From Anisus vortex (taxonomy: Eukaryota > Mollusca > Gastropoda > Planorbidae), in contig OX421499.1 of NCBI GenBank assembly GCA_949126835.1, positions 4,584,795-4,648,794 on the forward strand: DNA of 64,000 nucleotides. Direction: 5' to 3'. Below the pieces are notes generated by a model. It searched no databases, was not told the origin of the DNA, and saw nothing but the letters and a program-made list of their open reading frames with translations. Both the position numbers and the translations under genes were made by a program. Numbering within the stretch: position 1 is the first letter of the stretch; every line of letters starts with the position of its first letter. Shown here one piece after another: positions 54,844 to 64,000 of this stretch.

Positions 54844-56189
54844 TATATACATAGCCTATATATATATATATTAAATAAATAAAGAGAGAGAGGGGGGTCC
54901 AGATTTAGATTATTATATGATTATATGGTATAGTCAGTATAGTGTTAAGTGGCTTGGCTGCTCAACTTCCACTACAATGTTAAATCCGTCATTGATCCAA
55001 CATTAAACTATTGGGTCGCGACCGCAAACAAATCCGCAATCCTCGTGTCCGTCAAACATCGGTTTTAATCTCTCTCGCCGATGATACCTCTCAACACTAC
55101 GCCCCATTCCAACAAAGCCCATCGTAAATTCTCCCCCAGTAACGACTCTCGCAAATGGGACGCAACAATAGGGGCGCGGTGGGGAGCAATGGGGTAGAGA
55201 TGGGGGTGTGGGCGGTCGGGTAGGAACCGTCATCTGCTGATCGCAAGATTTTCCTGTTGCCCTGTCACGCTTTGTGACAATGGCTATTCAATAGACTCGA
55301 TGTCAACACATTCAAGAATCCCCTATTCAATGTAATTCTCCTGTTCAGTTTCTGTCAAACGAAATTGGTCATATTCCTGTCTTAACTCGTAAAAACCTCA
55401 AAGTTAACGGTTGCGCTCTCTATTCTTAGCATAATATGTCCTTCGCCCCTTTTCACTGCTCCCTAAAACGCCCCCCCCCCTCTCTCTCTACCCCGGTCTT
55501 CTCCGCCCTTATTTTTTTATCGTCGGTCACTTATAGCTCTCACCAGAAGACCTGGTTTCTACTTCTTCACGAGAAATTAAATGCCAGACGTCAAAAGAAA
55601 ACAGAAAGCGCGCAGGTAGTAGAGATAGAAGTGAAAAACATGGAAGAAGGGGCAGATAATTACTAAGAAAACATTGACCCCACTCATAGGTGTGTGTAAA
55701 AGGGGGGACGATTCTTGCGAAATTGAGTTTTACGCTAAATGTTTAGTTAAACGCTTCTGTGGCTTGTCACCAGGCAATTAACTTTATCCGCATTTATTTC
55801 CCTTTATATTTTCTAGAAAGAGTTGTCACGCTTAGAGAATAATTAAAATTGTCCAATAATATGAAGGGTCATTATTTCTCCATAGACTTTGTAGAAATCT
55901 ATTCTGATGGTATTTCAATGATGGATATTACGGCCTCCTAGTTCGGCCCTCTGTATGTAAAACTAGAGTAAACAGAAACATTCCGAATCAATAACAGTCA
56001 GAAAAACTGATAGAGCGTGGAGAATAATTGAAATGTTGAACTGACAACTTTTATGGGCGGGTGTTGACTTGCTATCTACAGCTTAGAGGCCCCTGACACG
56101 TTTCAATACAAACAGTCCAACACGAACACACACGCGCTAACGGAAAAGCTATATGCTAAATACATACCGTAGGCCTTACCGAAGTAATA
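54843..56189. other. no gene seen
   Basis: Mixed, less repetitive sequence. Short frames (55003-55233, 55436-55666) show no recognisable domain. A region where a host exon could be missed. Confidence 0.4.
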
Positions 56190-56378
56190 ACGTTACGCTG
56201 GCGTACCAATGGTCCTGGGTTCGAATCCAGGTGAAGGCTAGGATTTGTTCCCGGGTCTGGCAGGTGTCCTTGAGTTTTTGCTCAGCTCTGATGGGTACCT
56301 GACCTTAGCTGGGGTAAAGTAAAGGTGGCTGTGGATTGTCCAGGCCACGTAATCACCTAGTATGCCGTGGCCACAGAA
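56190..56378 (+). mobile_element. SINE, head-truncated
   Basis: ggtcctgggttcgaatccag, gctcagctctgatgggtacc, ggtggctgtggattgtccag and atgccgtggccacagaatc. It breaks at the 3' third. Confidence 0.8.
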
Positions 56379-56425
56379 TCGAACCCAGTACCTTCAATAT
56401 GCCAGCCGAACTCCACCGTGTCCCC
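56379..56425 (-). mobile_element. SINE head fragment, opposite strand
   Basis: aatcgaacccagtaccttca and gccgaactccaccgtgtccc: the reverse complement of the SINE A/B-box region fused to the preceding copy, forming a head-bearing inverted pair. Confidence 0.6.
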
Positions 56426-57433
56426 ATATATCTATTTATCTAATGCTTATCTCTTCTTAGGACTATCTATTTACATATCAACCTATCTAGCTTATCTTCA
56501 TATCTATATATCCAAGACCTATCTATCTCATAACTTGTCTGTCTTAAATCTTAACTAGCTGATGTTTATTATTAAATTCAAGTATAATATGATCACTAAG
56601 CGAACATTTTGCGGACCTGAATTAAATTTAATATCATTAAACAGTCCTAAAAAAACAACAACAAACAAACGCAGAAGATTATATGGCCAGCACGACACAC
56701 CCGCTCATCTTTCCTCAACGAACACATACCCAGCCGTTAATTTGTATATTCTTAGAAGCCTTTCAAACCCAATCAAAACAGTCAACAGGCCCCAAGACAG
56801 CCTTTTTTTATATAAAGACACTAAAAAAAAAAGAAGCTATCTTCCACCATATTGTTTTTTTTTCCTTCTCTAACTCCTCCCCCCTTTTTAAAACCCTTAC
56901 CCCCCCCCCCCGCCCCCTCCCCCAACTAACATTAACCCATGTTAAGTAAAAACGAGCTTATCAAACAATATTTACATTTTGTGACGTAAGAAGAAAGCAA
57001 AACGACGAGAGCAGAAACAAAGGAAAGGTCATGACGTAACAACCACGTCACCAAGAGAACGTTCTTTCCATTGCCATGGAAACTTGCAAAGACCTGTTAG
57101 TCTCCACACCCCCCCCCCTTTCCCCTCTTCAGTTTGTGTCGGGCCCTTGTTAGTCAAACATGAGGGATAGTCTTTGATGCCAGAGACCCCCCTGGCGGAC
57201 ATTGACAATTGACAGACTCTTCTCTGGGTGTGTGTCAACATTGACTGGACAAGGATGCAGCCCGTCGAGTCTTTGTTTGGAGAATAAATTAGCAGGTTTA
57301 ATGACCGTGTTATTTATATATATAGCAGCGCCGTCGCCCCCCCCCCCCCTCCACCAATCCGTAAATATTGGCTACAAAAAAAACACTACTTACTTTCCTA
57401 GGACTAGAATTTTTTTTTTACAGAAATGTAGAG
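56426..57433. other. no gene seen; C runs
   Basis: C runs at about 56899-56911, 57111-57118 and 57339-57349. Frames here have no known domain. Confidence 0.45.
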
Positions 57434-58111
57434 GAGTCACTACGGTACGTGATGTTTTGGCGCTGCCGTTTAGGCGCGACCGTTTTGGCGCAGCCGTTTT
57501 GGTGCGGAACGTTTTGGCGCGAGCCGTTTTGGCGCGGGACGTTTTGGCACGAGGAAATAATTTAGGAAAACATTTTTTTTTTTTGTTTAATAAATAAAAC
57601 TAATAATAAATAATGATAATTTAAAACGATGTATTTTAATGCAAATATAGGACTATTAAACTGTAAAAACTTTTTTTTTATATATGCATAAAGACTTATG
57701 TATCAATATATGGGCATAAAATGCTTATCTATTTACAAATATGTCGTTTTAATAGGGAAGTTGTTTGTTGTTGTTTTTTTGCTCCACACCTAGAACGTTA
57801 GGCCTATTTGCGAAAATTACCCGTACTAGATTTTCAATAAAATTCTAATAAATGCAAATGTTCATGAAGTTCATGTTGTAAAATAGTAATTAAGTTACTT
57901 TTATTAAATAATATAATATGTTTTTATTCCATTGCGCCAAAACGTCCCGCGCCAAAACAACGGCGCCAAAACGACCGTCACGCCAAAACAGCGGCGCCAA
58001 AACGACCGTCACGCCAAAACGGTCGCGCCAAAACGGTCGCGCCAAAACGGTCGCGCCAAAACGGTCGCGCCACAACGGCTGCGCCCAAACGTCCTGCTTC
58101 GTAGTCACTAA
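57434..58111. mobile_element. fold-back element with GTTTTGGCGC subterminal arrays
   Basis: The left end agtcactacggtacgtgatg is followed by about six gttttggcgc units up to 57550. The right side (57932-58100) has about nine gcgccaaaacg units in inverse orientation, then cgtagtcact. The centre is AT-rich and non-coding. The arrays are near mirror images, so a strand can fold into a long arm. The minus and plus frames over the arrays are repeat translations. Confidence 0.72.
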
Positions 58112-58261
58112 ATCTGACTCTTACCCTATTTCTAGAATAGGGGACTTTATTGACAAGTCTTTGGAGTTATTAAGAATGAGATAAGTTAAGAGTTGGCATT
58201 TCTTATAGCGCTTCTATCCATGCTATATGTATGTTCTTTTGACTAAGCATCATTACTAATG

Positions 58262-59320
58262 TGCATTTCGGTGTCTTTTATCCTCAGTCATTACCAATTG
58301 GCTTTATATCGTCATTTGTTCTTAGAATCATTACCAATTGGCTTTATATCATCATTTGTTCTTAGAATCATTACCAATTGGCTTTTTATCGTCATTTGTT
58401 CTTAGAATCATTACCAATTGGCTTTATATCATCATTTGTTCTTAGAATCATTACCAATTGGCTTTATATCGTCATTTGTTCTTAGAATCATTACCAATTG
58501 GCTTTTTATCGTCATTTGTTCTTAGAATCATTACCAATTGGCTTTATATCATCATTTGTTCTTAGAATCATTACCAATTGGCTTTATATCATCATTTGTT
58601 CTTAGAATCATTACCAATTGGCTTTATATCATCATTTGTTCTTAGAATCATTACCAATTGGCTTTTTATCGTCATTTGTTCTTAGAATCATTACCAATTG
58701 GCTTTATATCATCATTTGTTCTTAGAATCATTACCAATTGGCTTTATATCGTCATTTGTTCTTAGAATCATTACCAATTGGCTTTTTATCGTCATTTGTT
58801 CTTAGAATCATTACCAATTGGCTTTATATCATCATTTGTTCTTAGAATCATTACCAATTGGCTTTATATCATCATTTGTTCTTAGAATCATTACCAATTT
58901 GCTTTTTATCGTCATTTGTTCTTAGAATCATTACCAATTCGCTTTTTATCGTCATTTGTTCTTAGAATCATTACCAATTGGCTTTATATCATCATTTGTT
59001 CTTAGAATCATTACCAATTCGCTTTTTATCGTCATTTGTTCTTAGAATCATTACCAATTAGCTTTATATCGTCAGTTGTTCTTAGAATCATTACCAATTG
59101 GCTTTATATCGTCATTTGTTCTTAGAATCATTACCAATTGGCTTTTTATCGTCAATTGTTCTTAGAGTCATTACCAATTAGCTTTTTATCGTCTTTTGTA
59201 CTTATAGTCATTACCAATTGGCTTTTTATCGTCTTTTGCACTTATAGTCATTACCAATTGGCTTTATATCGTCATTTGTTCTTAGAATCATTACCAATTG
59301 GCATTTTCATCGTCTTTTGT
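58262..59320. repeat. 40-bp satellite, about 26 units, with higher-order pattern
   Basis: Units of exactly 40 bp start at 58301 and every 40 bases to 59261 (gctttatatcgtcatttgtt plus cttagaatcattaccaattg). Three variants alternate at two positions: tatatcg, tatatca and tttatcg. The order AA-AG-TG-AA-AA is repeated from 58421 and from 58701, 280 bp apart. The right edge (59141-59310) is the most diverged. No spacer structure, so not a CRISPR. Confidence 0.97.
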
Positions 59321-59377
59321 CATTAAGATGGCTTACAGTCTTCAACATTTCTTATTTCAGCTTTCTATTGTCCTTGA

Positions 59378-59646
59378 GTAAAGTACCCTTCTGACCGAAC
59401 TGATCGTAGGGCTGGTAAAGCAGCGTTCAGCCGTTTCTGTGACCACGTTTTACAGGGGGATATGTGGCCAGCACAATGCCAGGCTGCCTTTACTCTACCC
59501 CAACTAATGTCAGGTACCTATCAGAGATGGGTAGACTCAGGGACACCCTCAAGTTCCGGGAAAAAATTCCTAGCCACCACGAGGACTCGAACCCAGAGCC
59601 TTCGTATCGCCAGTCGAACGCGCTGCCGCTCGGTCACCGTGGCCCG
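59378..59646 (-). mobile_element. SINE, complete, with 12-bp target duplication
   Basis: 269 bp between perfect repeats tattgtccttga (59366-59377 and 59647-59658). The minus-strand 5' end is CGGGCCACGGTGACCGAGCG and the 3' end is CAGAAGGGTACTTTAC. This copy fixes both ends of the family and shows LINE-type target-primed insertion. Confidence 0.93.
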
Positions 59647-59664
59647 TATTGTCCTTGAACCATA

Positions 59665-59745
59665 TTAACCATTCCTGTACCGACCTACTTCTATCTATGC
59701 TGCCTTCAGCGCCGCTATATACGCGCCCGGGACTGTAAGGGTTAA
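59665..59745 (+). mobile_element. 81-bp TTAA mini-element, copy 5
   Basis: ttaaccattcctgtaccgac ... gggactgtaagggttaa. Most diverged copy (about four substitutions), all left of the invariant right block. Only a few bases from the SINE target duplication. Confidence 0.8.
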
Positions 59746-60154
59746 TATATTTTTGGAGGCTATGTAACGGTAGGTGGCGCAACCCCACAGGTGGCTCTTC
59801 CAGAACTTCCTTCCGTTTTACTTGTATCTTCTCTAGTGCCATTGGCTCTTTTCTTATCTGCGTTATACTTAATGTACCCGAGACCGGAAGTTAATAATAC
59901 CATAGAACGAGGACAAAATGGAGGGTTGGGGGGGGGGGAGGGACAAAGAAAAAGAAAGTTTATTGAAAAGTAAAGACTTGGAATTCCGTTTGACTTCCCT
60001 CATTTTATTTATTTTGTTACCCATAACTGCTATAGTTTTTCCGACTTCCGCTAACCAGTTCAAACTGAGACCCAGATAGGGTTGCCAGATACATGGGTAT
60101 GCTGACCCTTTAACAATACTAATCCATGTTCAAGGGCAAACCGGAACTCCCTAG
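59746..60154. other. no gene seen
   Basis: Includes a G run at about 59929-59938. Nothing recognised. Confidence 0.45.
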
Positions 60155-60250
60155 ACGAGCGGTTCCCAAACTGGGGGCGCGACCCCCTTTGGGGTCGAAT
60201 GACCACTTCGCGGGGGTCGCCAAAGACCTTCGGAAAACATATGTTTTTGA
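60155..60250 (+). mobile_element. Charlie-like hAT 5' terminus
   Basis: gagcggttcccaaactgggg, gcgcgaccccctttgggg, cgaatgaccacttcgcgggg. Typical hAT terminus of the GGTTCCCAAACTGGG type. No right end was located. Confidence 0.55.
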
Positions 60251-60689
60251 TGGTCTTAGGAGCCGAAACACAGTTCATCTTTCCGTCTCCAAACGAGTCC
60301 ACCTACATGCGGATACATCCGGATACGTGTAGGTTACTTGGCATAATGACATCAATACAGGTGTATGTGACAAGGTCGGCACCATATTGCACGTATGCGG
60401 ACCAGTAACACGTATGTAGAGAGTTGTGTTAAAAGCCTCTTCATAAGTTGTGCCCTTTTGTAAAAACAAGATCTTTAAACAGTCGGCTGTTTTCGCAAAT
60501 GTGCAACGAGTATGATGCTCCGAACTATGCTCGCTATTTCACACTTGTGAGATGATTATCGAGGGAAATTAAAACTTGTTTTTTTTAGCTTCATGGTGAA
60601 CTCGTTTTTTTTTTTTTTATTTATTTTATATCAGAAAGCAAGACTGCCGTTTGAAGCACTTTTCGGCGATTAAAGTGAACTGCAGACAA

Positions 60690-60865
60690 TTAAGATAAGA
60701 TAAGATAAGATAAGATTGCTTTATTGATCCAAATGAATGGAAAATTGACTTGATTACATAAATTCCGTTTTTCAGCATACCTAAAACAATATTAAAGAAC
60801 CATTTGTACTCAAACACAATAGACATTCACGCACACTATCATACCATTTATCATACAAGAAGAAG
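60690..60865 (-). pseudogene. LINE 3' UTR with (TTATC)n tail
   Basis: Plus strand aagataagataagataagat, then tgctttattgatccaaatga. On the minus strand this is ggatcaataaagcaatc plus TTATC units. Same 3' end as the LINE at 8016-8452. Confidence 0.78.
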
Positions 60866-61142
60866 CCTTGAAATGCCAACATTGGAAACACGTGTGTATG
60901 TCATTTGCTTATTTTAAAATTAAAACATCCATTTTAGTTTTAAAACTATCAACTAAAAAACTGAACCAAAGAAAAGATCCAATTTCCTAATGACTACAAA
61001 AACGCTGACATTTTGGGAGAACAAGACGGAATGGAATGCACACATTAAGATGGTATGAGAAAAAAAGGTATATTAAAACAGACAAAAAAAAAAGCTTTAT
61101 GTTAATTCCCCCACCACCTTCCTCTAACATCCCCCCCTTTCC

Positions 61143-61145
<3 letters not shown>
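60866..61145. other. no gene seen
   Basis: AT-rich. Nothing recognised. Confidence 0.45.

Positions 61146-61196
<51 letters not shown>
61146..61196. repeat. (CT)n microsatellite
   Basis: Uninterrupted ct from about 61150. Confidence 0.95.
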
Positions 61197-61198
<2 letters not shown>

Positions 61199-61319
61199 TC
61201 TTTCTGTCGCCCAAATCACTCTTGGTCTTATCAATAGGAGGATAGGACAAGAAATGTGAAGAAATGGGCTTTTGTGAGACTGTGCGTATGTAGGCCTATG
61301 TGGGAAAGTGCGTGTTTGG

Positions 61320-61537
61320 GGGAGAGGGGGAGGGAAGGAGGGAGGGAGGGTGGGTAACAATAGAATCTTAAACGTTGATTGAACAACATATATGAGGGTA
61401 ACAAGCAGAGGGAGATGGTGAGGTGTGATGAGGGCGGGAGGGGGGTAGACTAGTAATCATACACAAATCCCCCCCCCCTTCCCCACCTCTCTAAGTGACA
61501 GATAGTACATTTTAAGGGAAGATTTAGAGAGCGAGAG

Positions 61538-61572
<35 letters not shown>
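61320..61572. repeat. G-rich tract and (GA)n
   Basis: gggagagggggagggaagga at 61320-61350, a C run at about 61470-61478 and (GA)n at 61541-61572. Confidence 0.85.
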
Positions 61573-61573
<1 letters not shown>

Positions 61574-61945
61574 GGGGGTGAGGTTGGGACGCACAAAGGA
61601 TGTGATATGAAGCCAGTCTGACAAAAGAACAAAAGATGGTCTTAAGACATGCTCGCTTTGCTCAATGCAGACATTGTCTGTCTGCAAAAAAAGACCAAAT
61701 ACAATAACAAATGCATGTCCTTGTCTGGCAAGTTTCCTCTAAAAACAACAAGGAGTTGTTACACAAGATCTGGAAAGGTTAATGAAAAAGAGATAACTCA
61801 GTGATTGCTGTTTGCTTTGGGCCCAAGTTAGCTCCCTTCTTTGTAACTCGCTTTATCTTCGCCGTGTTTCCTCGTGTAGGGAAAGATGGCTGTTACTGTC
61901 TTTGTCATCAAAATACAGAGTTATGTACCTTGAGCTTTGGGGTAT
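61573..61945. other. no gene seen
   Basis: The plus frame entering the next repeat (61801-62130) has no domain in its non-repetitive part. Confidence 0.45.
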
Positions 61946-62545
61946 TTGTTGTTTATCTATCTATCTATCTATCGTATCACTGTCTATCTGTCTATCTGTC
62001 TATCTGTCTATCTGTCTATCTGTCTATCTGTCTATCTGTCTATCAATCTGTCTATCTATTTATCTATCTATCTGTCTGTCTATCTATCTATCTATCTATA
62101 GGCCTACTTGTATGTAGACCTATTAATTGATCTATTTATGTATTGATGTAGTTCCCTACGTATCTATCTTGTATCGATGTATCTATGTAAGCGTAATATA
62201 CATCTATCCCCGAATACATGTAGTCTAACTATGCATGTCTATGTGTGTATCTATGTATAGAGGCCTATCTATCTGTGTAAATATGTATCTATCTATATAT
62301 CTATCTATTTAACTATGTAGGCCTATCTATTTTTCTACATATTTATCTATGTAGACCTTTTTTTCTATATAATATCTATTTATTTATACATCTAAATATA
62401 AATCTATGTATCGCCCTATGTAGCCTATCTATCTATGCATCTTTATATGTATCTATGGTTTATAAATATAGCATATGCGCAGGCTATCTATGTATTTAGC
62501 CTATCTATCTATCTATACATGTATCTATCAACATATTTATCTCCA
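61946..62545. repeat. (TATC)n / TGTCTATC tract decaying into ATCTATGTAG variants
   Basis: A clean core at 61952-62100 followed by 450 bases of loose atctatgtat and taggcctat repeats. Frames over it are artefacts. Confidence 0.9.
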
Positions 62546-63833
62546 TAGCAACCAATTCCCCTAAAACTACCCGATTCTCAGGGCGAGTCAGGTCACCTTG
62601 ACCCGAACAGAAGGTGTGTGCGTGCGGTCTGTCTGTAAGTATGTTTTGTGTGTCTGGTTGGTGGGGCGGGGGGGGGGGGGAGGTTGTCATTAGAGGCCTA
62701 CAAGACACGCCCATGACTCAGGTACATCGTGAAGTAGCTCAACTAAAACGTAGTTGAAAGAGGCTGACCATGCATTCTTCACCAGCCTCTAATTGAACAC
62801 ATATTTATAATTTCTCAACACTTTTTAAATTGTCACTGTCGTCATTCTATTGTTTTGTCTTTCTGTTGTTGTTTCTCTTTTTTTTTTAGGGGCCAAACGG
62901 GAGTCCCCCCCCCCCCCCTCTCCTTCCTCTCACCCCATCTCACCACCCTCTAAAGCGTGCATGCCATCAAACTGCACCCCACCACACCCCTACCACCAAC
63001 TCCCGCCGCCGCTCATTTTGTTGCTTCTGTAAGAAGAAGAAAAAAAAAACATTAAAAAAGAACGAAACCATCGACAGAGGAGCAGACGACATTGTCTCGT
63101 CTTGATGGAGGTGCGCGATTGGCTAGATCTTAGTTCTGTAAAGGGGGATTGTGGGTAGGCGGCGAGAAGAGGGATATGGCCTGATGGGGAGGAGGGGGGT
63201 GGGGTAATCAGACTGACAAAAAGCTGCGTATTTTTGTTAAGGGGGGGGGGGAGGGGTCTGCATTAAGGTGCATGCATTCTTCGAAATTTTTTGCTGAGCA
63301 AGATTTACCACCCTCCTTCTTCCCCCCTCCCCCGGTCACCCTAAGATGGAAAGGAGAGCGGGGGGGGGAGGTGGATAGACTAAAAAAATGTGTTTTAAGA
63401 ATGTGGGGAGGGGAGGGCGTCGAGGATGTCAAGTACCCTGTATGTGTGTCACAGCCGGGGTCGTTGTGACCTAAGATGGCGATGATCACTCGATGTCTGG
63501 TTTTGAAGGCTGAGAAAATTAGCCCTTTCAACAACAACAACAACAACAAAAAAATGAAGAACAGAAGAAATTTCTCTTTCCCCACATTAAGCATTTCAGA
63601 CAAAATGTAGCCTAAACGTAAAAACTTGATTATATGTTTAGCCTAATAGAAAATTTCCTTTGATCTGCTTTGAGATCGAAACCTTTTTCATTCCAGAAAT
63701 ATAGAGACTAAATATTTTTTTTAAGTAGACAATTATTGCAGCTCTTAGTTAGTTCATAAAGTTCTCAATTTCCACAGCTAACAAGGGAGCTGTATTCTCG
63801 ATGAGAAAAAAGTTGCCTCCTATGATCATCCCC
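62546..63833. other. no gene I can support; G/C tracts
   Basis: Long runs near 62667-62680, 62907-62919, 63241-63251 and 63361-63368. The minus frame 63208-63603 has no recognised domain. Confidence 0.45.
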
Positions 63834-63953
<120 letters not shown>

Positions 63954-64000
63954 ACATACACTGATCTTATATCTCTCTTTAACTCTTTCAATCCGTTTCG

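Noticed and set aside
58262..59320. CRISPR-like array
   Set aside because: The 40-bp units are head-to-tail with no unique spacers, in a eukaryotic setting.
61801..62130. 109-codon plus-strand frame
   Set aside because: Its C-terminal half is translation of a TATC/TGTC repeat, and the rest has no domain.

Overview
This is a eukaryotic, AT-rich, repeat-saturated window. It most resembles the intergenic DNA of an invertebrate with a large genome, and I favour a lophotrochozoan, probably a gastropod mollusc. The reasons are the many 3' ends of LINEs (non-LTR retrotransposons), the tRNA-derived SINEs, the hAT and TTAA-flanked MITEs (short non-autonomous DNA transposons), Helitron-like units, abundant minisatellites, and an over-used TAGGCCTA octamer. 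The species is inference. I see no convincing host gene, no bacterial operon, no tRNA or rRNA gene and no CRISPR array. Most long reading frames outside two elements are translations of microsatellites, minisatellites or SINEs.

Layout. 1-4.6 kb: 50-bp tandem array, a 179-bp hAT MITE with a perfect 8-bp target duplication, one SINE. 4.6-10 kb: Helitron-like repeats broken by LINE insertions, one of which is split by a 1.64-kb hAT element. 10-16 kb: CT microsatellite, LINE 3' ends, hAT remnants, first 81-bp TTAA element, an inverted-repeat element carrying a 26-bp minisatellite. 16-20.9 kb: G/C tracts, SINEs, minisatellite. 20.9-24.8 kb: a nest of four elements, with a 3.9-kb hAT-like shell (TSD gtttacca), a second element with 25-bp perfect inverted repeats, a 5'-truncated LINE with an open 410-codon RT frame, and a 572-bp MITE. 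25-28 kb: decayed hAT transposases. 28-39 kb: SINEs, TTAA elements, a Helitron-like unit, a 1.9-kb hAT element. 39.2-45.6 kb: a very young LTR retrotransposon on the minus strand. 45.6-64 kb: LINE ends, SINEs, MITEs, a 40-bp satellite with higher-order structure, and simple repeats.

The most interesting object is the LTR element at 39191-45568. It has two 624-bp LTRs differing at one position I could see, a 4-bp target duplication, an 18-nt primer-binding site matching tRNA-Pro and a polypurine tract. Its single 922-codon frame reads in order: SAP-like region, coiled coil, SCAN-like Gag region, zinc knuckle, aspartic protease, integrase remnant, C-terminal hydrophobic segment. Reverse transcriptase, RNase H and most of integrase are missing, yet the frame is uninterrupted. 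I infer a recently mobilised, trans-dependent Gag-protease element. The second highlight is an 81-bp sequence ending in TTAA and present five times at exactly the same length and orientation, which looks like a miniature piggyBac-type element. No computed alignments were available; all comparisons were made by eye.
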